A stretch of 64,000 nucleotides of DNA. Origin: an uncultured bacterium. GTDB taxonomy: Bacteria; Actinomycetota; Coriobacteriia; Coriobacteriales; Atopobiaceae. The DNA lies in the NCBI GenBank assembly GCA_905215465.1, contig CAJMPT010000008.1, positions 1 to 64,000 of the forward strand, written 5' to 3'. The translations under genes and the position numbers were made by a program. The notes beneath the pieces were generated by a model that searched no databases, was not told where the DNA came from, and worked only from the letters and a program-made list of their open reading frames with translations. This document shows, one piece after another, positions 14,934 to 24,088 of the stretch (position 1 is the stretch's first letter; the number at the start of each line of letters is the position of its first letter).

Positions 14934-15848
14934 CTACGCGCCGAAGCCCAGCAGCTTGACCTCGCACGCGAGGTCAATGCCAAAGCGGTCGCGCACGGCA
15001 TCGTGGGCGCGCCCCATGAGGCTCACCACGTCGGCGGCGCTGGCACGGCCGGTGTTGACGATGAAGTTGGCGTGCTCCTCGGAGATCTGGGCGCCGCCCG
15101 CCATGGTCCCCTTGAGGCCGCAGCTCTCGATGAGGATGCCCGCGGAGCGCTCTGGCGGGTTGCGGAATACCGAGCCGCAGCATGGCTTGCCCATGGGCTG
15201 GGAGGACCTGCGGCGACGCAGGCGCACCTCCATGTCCTCGGCGATGGCCTCCTTCCGGCCGCGCTCCAGCTGGAAGGTTGCCTCGAGCACGATCTCGCTC
15301 GTGGGGATGGAGGTGCAGCGGTAGCCCCACTCCACCTCGGACGCCTCGTAGCGGTGCAGGCCCTCGCCCGGGCGCAGGGTGACCACGTCGCGGACGCGCT
15401 GGCCGATCCACTCCCTGCGGGTGCCGGCGTCCATGGAGATGGCGCCGCCCACGGTACCCGGGACGCCAACGCAACACTCCAGCCCGGAGAGCTCCGCCTT
15501 GAGGGCCTCGTTCACCACGCGCGAGAGAAGCGCGCCCGCGCCGGCGGTGATGAGGCCGTCCTCGCCCACCCGGATGCGCGAGAACTCGTCGTCCAGCACG
15601 ATGACGCAGCCGTCGTAGCCGGCGTCCGCCGCCAGGACGTTGGAGCCCTTGCCCAAGATGACCCACTCCACGTGCTCCTCGGCCAGGACCGAGACCACCT
15701 TCAGCAGGGCGGCGTAGCTGTGGACCGTCACAAAGAGGCCCGCCGGCCCGCCGATGCGGTAGGTGGTGTGGTGGGCAAGACGCTCGTCTCGCCTGACGTC
15801 GGCGTCGATGGCGCCGGAGAGGCTCATGTAGGCGTTGAAGAGGCTCAA
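14934..15848 (-). CDS. murB: UDP-N-acetylenolpyruvoylglucosamine reductase
   Basis: A 304-residue FAD enzyme that reduces UDP-GlcNAc-enolpyruvate to UDP-MurNAc. Visible motifs are TTYRIGGPA, the FAD-binding LGKGSNVLAAD, GVPGTVGGAISMDAG, and the catalytic-site GSVFRNPPE with a Ser as proton donor. IESCGLKG and EHANFIVN place it with type II MurB, which lack the extra loop of the E. coli type. It starts 1 base after the murC stop codon, so coupled translation is likely. Confidence 0.95.
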   Translation of the reverse strand: MSLFNAYMSLSGAIDADVRRDERLAHHTTYRIGGPAGLFVTVHSYAALLKVVSVLAEEHVEWVILGKGSNVLAADAGYDGCVIVLDDEFSRIRVGEDGLITAGAGALLSRVVNEALKAELSGLECCVGVPGTVGGAISMDAGTRREWIGQRVRDVVTLRPGEGLHRYEASEVEWGYRCTSIPTSEIVLEATFQLERGRKEAIAEDMEVRLRRRRSSQPMGKPCCGSVFRNPPERSAGILIESCGLKGTMAGGAQISEEHANFIVNTGRASAADVVSLMGRAHDAVRDRFGIDLACEVKLLGFGA

Positions 15849-15849
15849 G

Positions 15850-17274
15850 CTAGGCCCTCTTTGCGTCGCGGGCGCCCATGGCCTCCACGAAGGCGGGGCC
15901 GATGGTGGTCACGTCGCCGGCACCCTGGGTGATCAGCAGGTCACCGGGGCGTGCAAGCCCCACGAGGGCGTCCACGAGGTCGTGGCGGTTGGGGACGTAC
16001 TCGACGTCCTTTGACGGGTCGTGCTCGAGGATGCTCGTGACCACGGTCTTGCCGGAGACGCCCGGGATGGGCTGCTCGCCGGCCGAGAAGACGTCCATCA
16101 CGCGCACGACGTCGGCGGCGTCGAAGGCACGGCCGAAGTCGGCGGCAAGGGACTGGGTGCGGCTGTAGCGGTGGGGCTGGAAGACGCAGACGATGCGGTC
16201 GAAGCCCAGCTCGGAGGCCGCGCCCAGGGTGGCCGCGATCTCGGTGGGGTGGTGGCCGTAGTCGTCCACGACGGTGACGCCGCCGACGTCGGCCACGTGG
16301 GTGAAGCGCCTGCGGGCGCCCTTGAACTCGGAGAGGGCGGCTGCGGCGGCCTCGAGGTCGGCGCCCACGGCGTCGGCGACGGCGATGGCGGCCGTGGCGT
16401 TGGCCATGTTGTGGCGGCCGGGGTTGGCCTGGATGGTCACGCGGACGGTGCGCTCGTCCGGGCAGGCGACGTCAAAGGTGCTGGCCAGGCGGTGGCTGCC
16501 GCTGGCCTCGACGGGCACGCAGCGGAAGTCCACGCCCTCGCCAAAGCCGTAGGTGACCACCCTGCGGCCGGTGGAGCGGGCGAGCTCCACGTAGTGGGGG
16601 TTGTCGCCAAAGATGACGACGGTGCCGTCCTCGCCCACGAGGTCCATGAACTTGCAGAAGGTCTTCTCGATGTTCTCGAGGGTGCCGTAGTGGTCCAGGT
16701 GGTCGGCCTCGATGTTGGTGACCACGACTACGTTGGGGTTGAGGTAGAGGAAGGAGCCGTCGGACTCGTCCGCCTCGCAGACGAAGTAGCCGCCGTCGCC
16801 GTTGCGCCCGTTGGTGTCGTAGCCCTCGACGACGCCGCCGATGAGGAAGGACGGGTCCATGCCCAGGCGGTCCATCATGGTGGCGACCATGGAGGACGTG
16901 GTGGTCTTGCCGTGCGTGCCGGCCACGGCCACGGTCTTGGCGGCGCCGGAGAGGTAGGAGAGCATCTTGGCGCGCGGCCAGATGGGGATGCCCAGCTCGC
17001 GGGCACGGACGACCTCGGGGTTGGACTCGGGGATGGCGGTGGAGGTCACCACAACCTCGGGCATGACGGCGTCGATGGTGGCCGCCTCGTGGCCGATGGT
17101 CACCGGGATGCCGGCGGCCTCGAGCTCGCGGACGTAGTGGGAGTGCTTGAGGTCGCTGCCGGTGACCTTGCAGCCGCGCTCGTGCAGGACGAGCGCGATG
17201 CCACTCATGCCCGCGCCTCCGATGCCGATGAAGTGGGCGCTCTTGACGGTCTTCTGGACGCTTGTGTCAGCCAT
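15850..17274 (-). CDS. murC: UDP-N-acetylmuramate--L-alanine ligase
   Basis: A 474-residue Mur ligase adding L-Ala to UDP-MurNAc. The Rossmann-like start HFIGIGGAGMSGIA, the ATP-binding AGTHGKTTTSSMV near residue 117, and the C-terminal DDYGHHPTEI plus QPHRYSR are MurC hallmarks. ATG at 17274 is preceded by AAAGGGG at good spacing; a frame extension of 21 residues upstream has no such site. It lies between murG and murB. Confidence 0.95.
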   Translation of the reverse strand: MADTSVQKTVKSAHFIGIGGAGMSGIALVLHERGCKVTGSDLKHSHYVRELEAAGIPVTIGHEAATIDAVMPEVVVTSTAIPESNPEVVRARELGIPIWPRAKMLSYLSGAAKTVAVAGTHGKTTTSSMVATMMDRLGMDPSFLIGGVVEGYDTNGRNGDGGYFVCEADESDGSFLYLNPNVVVVTNIEADHLDHYGTLENIEKTFCKFMDLVGEDGTVVIFGDNPHYVELARSTGRRVVTYGFGEGVDFRCVPVEASGSHRLASTFDVACPDERTVRVTIQANPGRHNMANATAAIAVADAVGADLEAAAAALSEFKGARRRFTHVADVGGVTVVDDYGHHPTEIAATLGAASELGFDRIVCVFQPHRYSRTQSLAADFGRAFDAADVVRVMDVFSAGEQPIPGVSGKTVVTSILEHDPSKDVEYVPNRHDLVDALVGLARPGDLLITQGAGDVTTIGPAFVEAMGARDAKRA

Positions 17275-17370
17275 GTGTCTGCCCCTTTGGGTCGAGCTGT
17301 CATGGAAGTGCCGGCGCCCGCCAGGGAGCGCCTGCATCCTATCTACTCTAGCCCAAAACGGCGGCGCGGC

Positions 17371-18492
17371 CTATGCCCGGGCCACACTCTCCACTTGGTC
17401 TGCGAGGGCGGCCGCGGCCTTCGCGGAGCCAAGCCCGCGGGCGGCCTCGCGCATGGCCTCGCGACGCTCGGGCGCATCGAGCAGCCCGGTCAGCGCAGAC
17501 GAGAAGGGCGCGTCGCCCAGCTGCGCGTCGGCAACCAGGATGGCCGCGCCCGCGTCGACGAGGTAGTGGGCGTTGGTGGTCTGGTGGTCGGCCGTTGCGT
17601 GCGGGTAGGGCACGAGGATGGACGGCGCCGCCAGGGCCGCGATCTCGGCGATGGAGGAGGCACCGGCGCGCGAGACCACCAGGTCGGCGGCGGCGAGGGC
17701 CTCGCCCATGTTGGAGATGTAGGGCATGACCTGCCAGCGGGCGGCCTCGTCCTCGGTGAGGGCGAGCGTCTCGCGCACGAAGCCCTCGTCGTCGGCGCCC
17801 GTGGAGTGGACGACGTAGAGGTCGGGGCGGCCGAGAAGCTCGTCCTTGAGCCCGCAGACGGCCTCGTTCAGGTGGTGGGCCCCCAGGGAGCCGCCAAAGA
17901 CCAGGAGCATGGTGGCGCCCTCGGGCACGCCGAAGGCGGTCCGTCCCGCCTCGCGGCTGGCCTCGATGACGCTGCGGCGCACCGGGTTTCCGGTCACCAC
18001 GCTGGACCCGCTCGCGCCCTTGCCCTCGAAGGCGCCGAGCGCCTGCGGGAGCGCGCAGCAGACGCGGGCGGCGTTGGCGGCGCACATCCTGTTGGCAAGG
18101 CCCGGCACGGAGTTCTGCTCGTGGAGCAGGTAGGGCACGCCGTTCTTGCGGCACCAGCTCAGCAGCGGCACCTCGACGTAGGCTCCAAAGCCCAGGCAGA
18201 CGTCCGGGGCGCCCTGCTCCGCAAAGGCGCGGCCGAGCGCGCCTTTGGCCTTGGAGACCATCGCGAGCGACTTCACGGCCGTCCAGGGGCGCGAGCGGTC
18301 AAAGCCCTGCACGTGGATGGGGATGAGCGGGAAGCCCGCCTCGGGCACCAGGCGCCCCTCGAGCTTGGCCGTCTGGCCCACGAAGGAGACGCTGTGGCCA
18401 CGGTCGCGCAGCTCCTCGGCAAGCGCGAGCGCCGGGTTGATGTGGCCGGCGGTTCCGCCCGCCGCGATGGTGACCTTGAGGCTCTTGGCCAT
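17371..18492 (-). CDS. murG: MurG glycosyltransferase (lipid II synthase)
   Basis: A 373-residue GT-B family transferase that adds GlcNAc to lipid I at the inner face of the membrane. The G-loops GGTAGHINPALA near residue 14 and GGSLGAHHLNEAV mid-protein are present, as is the UDP-GlcNAc contact region SRAGASSIAEIAA with PYPHATADHQTTNA. ATG 18492 follows GAGGGGAGAAGCAC. Spacing to ftsW is 51 bases. Confidence 0.95.
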   Translation of the reverse strand: MAKSLKVTIAAGGTAGHINPALALAEELRDRGHSVSFVGQTAKLEGRLVPEAGFPLIPIHVQGFDRSRPWTAVKSLAMVSKAKGALGRAFAEQGAPDVCLGFGAYVEVPLLSWCRKNGVPYLLHEQNSVPGLANRMCAANAARVCCALPQALGAFEGKGASGSSVVTGNPVRRSVIEASREAGRTAFGVPEGATMLLVFGGSLGAHHLNEAVCGLKDELLGRPDLYVVHSTGADDEGFVRETLALTEDEAARWQVMPYISNMGEALAAADLVVSRAGASSIAEIAALAAPSILVPYPHATADHQTTNAHYLVDAGAAILVADAQLGDAPFSSALTGLLDAPERREAMREAARGLGSAKAAAALADQVESVARA

Positions 18493-18543
18493 GTGCTTCT
18501 CCCCTCTTGCGGGGCGCCCCGACATGACGGGGCACCCTCGTTG

Positions 18544-20169
18544 CTACCTTCTGGTCCTGGGGCCGCCTGAGCCGCCGCGCAGGCGGTCGCTCGCCGATGG
18601 CCCGAGGTCGATTCTGCGCCTGCCGTTGGCGTCCGTGGTGACGCGTCCCCTCTGCGGTCGCGCCTGGCCCCGCGAGCGTCCCTGGGCGCCGCCGGCGACC
18701 ACGCGGAAGGGCGAGCCGCTCGCGGCCTGGGCAGACGTCGGCGCCGCGGTGCCGCGGCCCTGGGCCTCCTGGCGGGAGGTGACCCTGGCGGAGCGCGGAC
18801 GGGCCTCGCTCACGAAGGTAAGGCTGGCGGGGTCGTCGTCTGGCACCTGCTGCCAGGTCCTTCTCGTCCGGTCATGGACAGTCTCGGGCAGGCTGGAATG
18901 GACGGACACCGAGACCAGCGCACCCACAAGGATGAGGCTCGCGATGATGGAGGATCCGCCGTACGAGAGGAACGGGATCGGCTTTCCCGAGAGCGGGAAG
19001 ATGCCGATGACGCCGCTCACGTTGAGCAGCATCTGGAAGATCAGGATGACGGTGCAGCCTGCGGCGACGAGGCGGCCGGAGAGGTCGGAGGCGCAGCGCG
19101 CGATCCTCATGCCCGCCCAGCCGATGACGGCAAAGGCGGCGAGCACGCCGACGGTGCCCACAAGGCCGCACTCCTCGCCGATGATGGCAAAGATGAAGTC
19201 GTTGTGGGCCATGGGCAGGTAGGAGTACTTCATGCGGGACATGCCGATGCCCACGCCCAGAAGGCCGCCGGAGCCAAAGGCGTACTGGCCCTGGGCCAGC
19301 TGGTAGCCGTCGTTGTAGTAGTCCTCGAAGGGGTCCAGCATGATCTGGATGCGCCTGAGCGAGTAGGAGTCCTTGACGGAGAGAAGGACCATGCCAGCGA
19401 AGGCCACCACGCCAATGGCGGCCAAGATCCTGCGATCAAACCCGGCAAAGTACAGCATGGCAAGGAGCGCCACACCGATGACCATGGTCGTTCCCTTGTC
19501 GGGCTGGAAGAGGATGAGCACGCAGGGAGCGATGGCTGCCGCCGCGCCGCTTCGAATGAACTGCCTCTGGTCGAGGGTGCCCTCCTCGAAGTAGCTCTGG
19601 CAGACGCCGGCGGAAAGCCAGATGATGGCGACCTTGGCAAACTCCGAGGGCTGGAGGTTTCCGATGAGGGGCACGGTGATCCAGCGGCTCGCGCCATAGG
19701 TGGAGTGGCCGGCGACGGGCGTGTACACCAGAATGAGGACGGCCACCATCAGGACCCAGATGGGCCTGGAGCCGGGGCCGTCGGTGAACACGTGGTAGTC
19801 CATCTTAGCGAGGACGAGTGCCACCACGCCGCCAATGCAGATGAACTGGAGCTGCTTCTTGAGGTAGTACGCCGGGTCGTTGCCCAGAACGTCGGAGGTG
19901 AGCGAGCTGATGGAGGACGCCGAGTAGATCATGAGGCAGCCAAAGGCCGTAAGCAAGATCACGACGGCAATGAGAACGAGCCTCGGGCGCATGAAGCGCT
20001 CGGGCACGCCAAAGAGCTTGCGCTCGCCCTTCTCCATGGCGCCGCCTATGCCGCCCCGCTGGCCGCGCCCGCGGGCCGCCGGGCGCTGGCGAGAAGGGCC
20101 TGCCTGCCCGGGCCTGCCCTGCGTCGCGGCGCGGGCGGCGTCCCTCCGATAGGTTCCCGTGGCAGCCAA
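18544..20169 (-). CDS. ftsW: FtsW, septal peptidoglycan polymerase (SEDS family)
   Basis: A 541-residue SEDS glycosyltransferase working with the class B PBP at the septum. About ten membrane spans lie between residues 60 and 440. The catalytic region shows DPFEDYYNDGYQLAQGQYAFGSGG, the GVGIGMSRMKYSYLPMAHNDFIFA block and the LSYGGSS motif (here PFLSYGGSS). A basic cytoplasmic extension of about 45 residues precedes the core and a basic, disordered tail of about 110 follows. TTG 20169 has GGGGAG 6 bases upstream; an internal ATG at 20037 is the alternative. Confidence 0.93.
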   Translation of the reverse strand: MAATGTYRRDAARAATQGRPGQAGPSRQRPAARGRGQRGGIGGAMEKGERKLFGVPERFMRPRLVLIAVVILLTAFGCLMIYSASSISSLTSDVLGNDPAYYLKKQLQFICIGGVVALVLAKMDYHVFTDGPGSRPIWVLMVAVLILVYTPVAGHSTYGASRWITVPLIGNLQPSEFAKVAIIWLSAGVCQSYFEEGTLDQRQFIRSGAAAAIAPCVLILFQPDKGTTMVIGVALLAMLYFAGFDRRILAAIGVVAFAGMVLLSVKDSYSLRRIQIMLDPFEDYYNDGYQLAQGQYAFGSGGLLGVGIGMSRMKYSYLPMAHNDFIFAIIGEECGLVGTVGVLAAFAVIGWAGMRIARCASDLSGRLVAAGCTVILIFQMLLNVSGVIGIFPLSGKPIPFLSYGGSSIIASLILVGALVSVSVHSSLPETVHDRTRRTWQQVPDDDPASLTFVSEARPRSARVTSRQEAQGRGTAAPTSAQAASGSPFRVVAGGAQGRSRGQARPQRGRVTTDANGRRRIDLGPSASDRLRGGSGGPRTRR

Positions 20170-20172
20170 GCC

Positions 20173-21588
20173 CTACTCCCCGTCCTGGCCGAGGCCGGCC
20201 ACGAGGTCCTTGAAGAGCCTGCCGCGCTCGGCCATGTTGTTGAACTCGTCGAAGGACGAGCACGCGGGCGAGAGGAGCACGGTGTCGCCGGGCTTGGCTG
20301 CCGCCACGGCGGCGTCGAAGGCCTCGCGCAGGTGGGCGGCGCGGATGACCTGGACCTCGGAGCCCGTGGCCGTGCGCGCGTCCTCGACGGCGCGGGCGAT
20401 GCGCTCGCCAGCGGCGCCGAAGCACACCGCGGCACGGCAGGTGCCGCACACGGCGGCCGCGAGGCTGCCCAGGTCGGTCATCTTGTCGTGGCCGCCCAAC
20501 AGGACCACGATCGAGCCCGCGTCAAAGGCCGTGAGGGCCTTCTCCACGGAGTCGGTGTTGGTTGCCTTGGAGTCGTTCACAAAGTGGACGCCCGCATGGG
20601 TGCCGCAGGGCTCGATGCGGTGCTCGATGGGGTTGAAGTCCGCCAGGCCGCGGGCCAGCTCATCGTCGGTGGCGCCCAGGTGCAGCGCGCACGCGGCGGC
20701 CGCAAGCGCGTTCTCCCAGTTGTGACGGCCACGGATCTTGAGGGCGTCTGCTGCCAGCAGCTCGTGCTCCTGGCCGGCAGCGCGCACGACGAGCATGCCG
20801 TCGCGCACGAATGCGGCGTTGGCGGCGGCGGGCTCGCCTTCGACGGAGAGCTCGCAGGTGGGGACGTCGCGAGCCGCCAGGCGGTCGCGGACGGCGCGGC
20901 ACCAGTCGTCGTCGACGCTCACGATGGCAAGGTCGCCCTCGCCCAGGTTGGCAAAGACCTTCTCCTTGGCGGCGGCATAGGCCTCAAGGGAGCCGTGCCA
21001 CTCCACGTGGTCCGGCGTCACGTTGAGGAGGGTGGCCACGCGGGGATGGAGCTTGTCCGTGGTGGCCAACTGGAAGCTGGAGAGCTCCGCCACAAACCAG
21101 CCGTCGGCCGGGCGGGCGGCAAGCTCGCCGGTGATGATGGTGCCGATGTTGCCCACGGCCTCGGCGGGCATGCCCGCCACCTCAAGCAGGTGCGTGGTGA
21201 GCGAGGTCGTGGTGGTCTTTCCGTTGGTGCCCGTGATGGCCACCCAACGCTCGGGGCTCTCGCGGAAGGCAAACTCGGGCTCGCCGATGACCTCCTTGGC
21301 GCAGGCGCGCGCGGCTGAGAAGAACGCGGAGAACTCCGAGATGCCCGGGGAGGCCACGGCCAGGTCGTAGCAGCCGGCCACGTCCTCGGTGCCCAAGTGG
21401 CACCACACGCCTTTGGCCTCGAGCTCGCGGGAGAGGTCCCCCTCCCTGGAGGAGGCGCCGCCATAGAGGGTCACCGACGCCACGCGCTTGGGGCCCTGCG
21501 CGGCCAGGTAGCGGCAGACCGCCGCGCCCGTGCCGCCCATGCCCAGGACGAGGACGTCACCGAGGTACTTCTCGCCAGATGCAGCCAT
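20173..21588 (-). CDS. murD: UDP-N-acetylmuramoylalanine--D-glutamate ligase
   Basis: A 471-residue Mur ligase adding D-Glu. The amino end has GMGGTGAAVCRYLA, the ATP site ITGTNGKTTTTSLTTHLL lies near residue 120, followed by VELSSFQL. The C-terminal domain reads NDSKATNTDSVEKAL with the LLGGHDK and LLSPACSSFDEF motifs typical of MurD. It lies 14 bases after mraY and 3 bases before ftsW. Confidence 0.95.
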   Translation of the reverse strand: MAASGEKYLGDVLVLGMGGTGAAVCRYLAAQGPKRVASVTLYGGASSREGDLSRELEAKGVWCHLGTEDVAGCYDLAVASPGISEFSAFFSAARACAKEVIGEPEFAFRESPERWVAITGTNGKTTTTSLTTHLLEVAGMPAEAVGNIGTIITGELAARPADGWFVAELSSFQLATTDKLHPRVATLLNVTPDHVEWHGSLEAYAAAKEKVFANLGEGDLAIVSVDDDWCRAVRDRLAARDVPTCELSVEGEPAAANAAFVRDGMLVVRAAGQEHELLAADALKIRGRHNWENALAAAACALHLGATDDELARGLADFNPIEHRIEPCGTHAGVHFVNDSKATNTDSVEKALTAFDAGSIVVLLGGHDKMTDLGSLAAAVCGTCRAAVCFGAAGERIARAVEDARTATGSEVQVIRAAHLREAFDAAVAAAKPGDTVLLSPACSSFDEFNNMAERGRLFKDLVAGLGQDGE

Positions 21589-21602
21589 GCGTGAGACCTT
21601 TC

Positions 21603-22634
21603 CTAGCCGAGCTGGAAGTAGAGGGCAAAGCCAAGGGCCGCGAAGGCAGCCGAGACGATCCAGAAGCGGATGACGACCTTGGTCTCCGCCCAGCCCTTCT
21701 TCTCGAAGTGGTGGTGGATGGGGGCCATGAGGAAGACGCGCCTGCCGGTAGCCTTGAAGCTCACGACCTGGATGATGACGGAGAGGGCCTCGGCGATGAA
21801 GAGGCCGCCCATGACGAGGGAGGTCACCTCAGTCTTGGTGAGAATGGCCAGCGCGGCGAAGGCGGCGCCCAGGGCAAGCGAGCCCGTGTCGCCCATGAAG
21901 ATGGAGGCGGGGTAGCAGTTGTGCCAGAGGAAGCCCACGCAGGCGCCGGCGATGGAGGCGGCAAAGATGGCGAGGTTGATCTCCTGGTAGCGGAAGGCGA
22001 CCATGGCCATCACGAGCATGACCACCATGGAGCAGCCGCCCGCCAGGCCGTCGAGGCCGTCGGTCAGGTTGACGGCGTTGGAGAGGCCGGCCATGAGGAA
22101 GAAGACAAAGACCAGGTAGATCCAGGGCACCGTGACGCTGACTTCGCCAAGGGCGAAGGTGCTGGAGAGCACGCCCAGGTCAAGCACGAAGCCGCCCGGG
22201 AAGCGCAGCTCCGGGGAGATGCCGATGACGTTGACGGCCACCAGGCAAAACGTCACGGAGATGAGGATGAGGCCGGCCATCTTCTGCGACGGGGTCAGGC
22301 CCAGCGAGCGCTTGTGCGCCACGGACTCGATGTCGTCGAGAAGGCCGAGCGAGCCCGTGACCAGCGTGGCGACCACGGCCAGGATGAGGTCGGTCGTCCA
22401 CTTGGCCAGAAGCGCGCAGGTGAGCACGATGCCTGCGAGCATGACGACGCCGCCCATGGTGGGGGTGCCCTGCTTGACGAGGTGGCGCTGGGGGCCGTCG
22501 GCCCTCACCTGCTGGCCCAGGTGCTCGTGCTTCATCAGCCTGATGAAGGCGGGCATGAGCAGGCACGTGATGGCCGCGGAGACAAAGACCGCCAGGAAGA
22601 CCTGGTAGGTGGGGTATGCGGGGTTGCCGATCAC
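21603..22634 (-). CDS. mraY: phospho-MurNAc-pentapeptide transferase
   Basis: A 343-residue polytopic enzyme making lipid I from UDP-MurNAc-pentapeptide and undecaprenyl phosphate. About ten hydrophobic spans are visible. Motifs are KQGTPTMGGV, the acidic NLTDGLDGLAGG and the HHHFEKKGW signature. Its start overlaps the murF stop by 4 bases (ATGA), so the two are translationally coupled. Confidence 0.96.
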   Translation of the reverse strand: MIGNPAYPTYQVFLAVFVSAAITCLLMPAFIRLMKHEHLGQQVRADGPQRHLVKQGTPTMGGVVMLAGIVLTCALLAKWTTDLILAVVATLVTGSLGLLDDIESVAHKRSLGLTPSQKMAGLILISVTFCLVAVNVIGISPELRFPGGFVLDLGVLSSTFALGEVSVTVPWIYLVFVFFLMAGLSNAVNLTDGLDGLAGGCSMVVMLVMAMVAFRYQEINLAIFAASIAGACVGFLWHNCYPASIFMGDTGSLALGAAFAALAILTKTEVTSLVMGGLFIAEALSVIIQVVSFKATGRRVFLMAPIHHHFEKKGWAETKVVIRFWIVSAAFAALGFALYFQLG

Positions 22635-24067
22635 TGGGCAAGCACCTCCTTGACGAAGCCGTCTAGACCGGCGGCGCGGGACGCCTTGACGAGGACGAGG
22701 TCGCCCTCGGAGAGGATGGGGGCAATCGTGGACGCCGCGGACGCGACGTCCGGGAAGACCTCCAGGGCGTCCTCGGACTGGCCGACGGTGCGGGCCGCCT
22801 CGGCCATCTGGCCGGCCAGCTCTCCGCCCACAAAGACGAGAAGGTCAAGCCCCTTGGCGGCGGCGTAGGCGCCCACGTAGCCGTGGAGGCGCTCCTCGTC
22901 GGCGCCGAGCTCGCCCATCTCGCCGAGCACGGCGATGCGGCGGCCGGGGCAGCTCATCTGCGCGAGCACGTCCAGGGAGGCCGCCATGGAGTTGGGGGCG
23001 GCGTTGTAGGAGTCGTCGATGACGCGGGCGCCCGAGGGGGCCACCTGCACGTCGAGGCGCATGTGGGTGGCGGGCATCTGCTCGATGGCCTCGCAGGCCG
23101 CGTCGCGGTCCAGGCCGAGCCTCCAGATGACGGAGAGGGCCAGCAGGAAGTCAGGCACCACCTGGCGGCCGGGCACGCAGAGGGTGACCTGGCGGCTCCA
23201 GCCGTCGGCGCAGCTGGCCGTGAGGGTGGCGCAGCCCGTCTCCGCGAGGGTCACGCCGGAAGCGCGCACGTCGTCCTCGGCGCGGGAGCCGGCCAGAAGG
23301 ACGTCCACGCCGGCCGGACGGGCAAAGCCGTCGGCGATGAAGGGCGTGAAGTCGTTGGCGCTGGTGAGAGTCAGGGTGCGGCGGAGCTCGCCGTGGTCCA
23401 CCAGGCCGCCCACGACCTCGGCCTTGGCCCGGGCGATGTTCTCCCGCGAGCCGAGAAGCCCGATGTGGCTCGTGCCGACGTTGGTGATGACGGCGAGCGT
23501 GGGCTGGCAGGCCGCGGCCAGGCGCTCAATCTCGTGCGGGTGGTTCATACCCAGCTCGCAGACGAGGACCTCGGAGTCCTCCGGCGCGGAGAGCACCGTG
23601 AGGGGCAGGCCAATGAGGTTGTTGAAGTTGCCGGCGGTGGCGTGGGTGCGGCACTGGGAGGAGATGCCGCAGCGCAGCATGTCCTTGGTGGTGGTCTTGC
23701 CGACCGAGCCCGTCACGCCCACGACGACCCACTCCGGGTGCATCCGGCGCCACAGGGCCGCGGCGCGCAGCATCCACTCCTCGCAGTCGTCGCCTTCGGC
23801 GCGCACGACCCAGCAGCCGCGCTCGCCGGCGAGGGCGAGGTCGTCCTCGGCCACCTCAGCGCTGGCGACCACCAGCGCGGCGCCCGCCTCGATGGCCTGG
23901 CGCACGTAGGCGTTGCCGTCCACGCGCTCCCCGGCGAAGGCCACGAAGACCGAGCCCTCCCCCACCTTGCGGGAGTCGATGGTCACCTCGCCATTGACGT
24001 CGGCCGTCCCCTTGGCGAGGATGGCGGCGCCGGTGGCGTTAACGAGCTGGCATGTGCCGATGCGCAT
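22631..24067 (-). CDS. murF: UDP-N-acetylmuramoyl-tripeptide--D-Ala-D-Ala ligase
   Basis: A 478-residue Mur ligase. The amino end holds TIDSRKVGEGSVFVAFAGERVDGN, the ATP site is VTGSVGKTTTKDML, and AGNFNNLIGLPLTVL and LGMNHPHEI follow; the C-terminal domain reads IDDSYNAAPNSMAASLDVL, all typical of MurF. It directly follows ftsI by 21 bases. In most dcw clusters murE would stand between these two genes, and it does not here. Confidence 0.95.
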   Translation of the reverse strand: MRIGTCQLVNATGAAILAKGTADVNGEVTIDSRKVGEGSVFVAFAGERVDGNAYVRQAIEAGAALVVASAEVAEDDLALAGERGCWVVRAEGDDCEEWMLRAAALWRRMHPEWVVVGVTGSVGKTTTKDMLRCGISSQCRTHATAGNFNNLIGLPLTVLSAPEDSEVLVCELGMNHPHEIERLAAACQPTLAVITNVGTSHIGLLGSRENIARAKAEVVGGLVDHGELRRTLTLTSANDFTPFIADGFARPAGVDVLLAGSRAEDDVRASGVTLAETGCATLTASCADGWSRQVTLCVPGRQVVPDFLLALSVIWRLGLDRDAACEAIEQMPATHMRLDVQVAPSGARVIDDSYNAAPNSMAASLDVLAQMSCPGRRIAVLGEMGELGADEERLHGYVGAYAAAKGLDLLVFVGGELAGQMAEAARTVGQSEDALEVFPDVASAASTIAPILSEGDLVLVKASRAAGLDGFVKEVLAQ

Positions 24068-24088
24068 CTTGCTTCACTCTCCTTGGTG

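Noticed and set aside
16021..18570. 849-codon plus-strand frame opposite murC and murG
   Set aside because: Antisense shadow of two genes with intact motifs; long stop-free complements are expected at this GC content.
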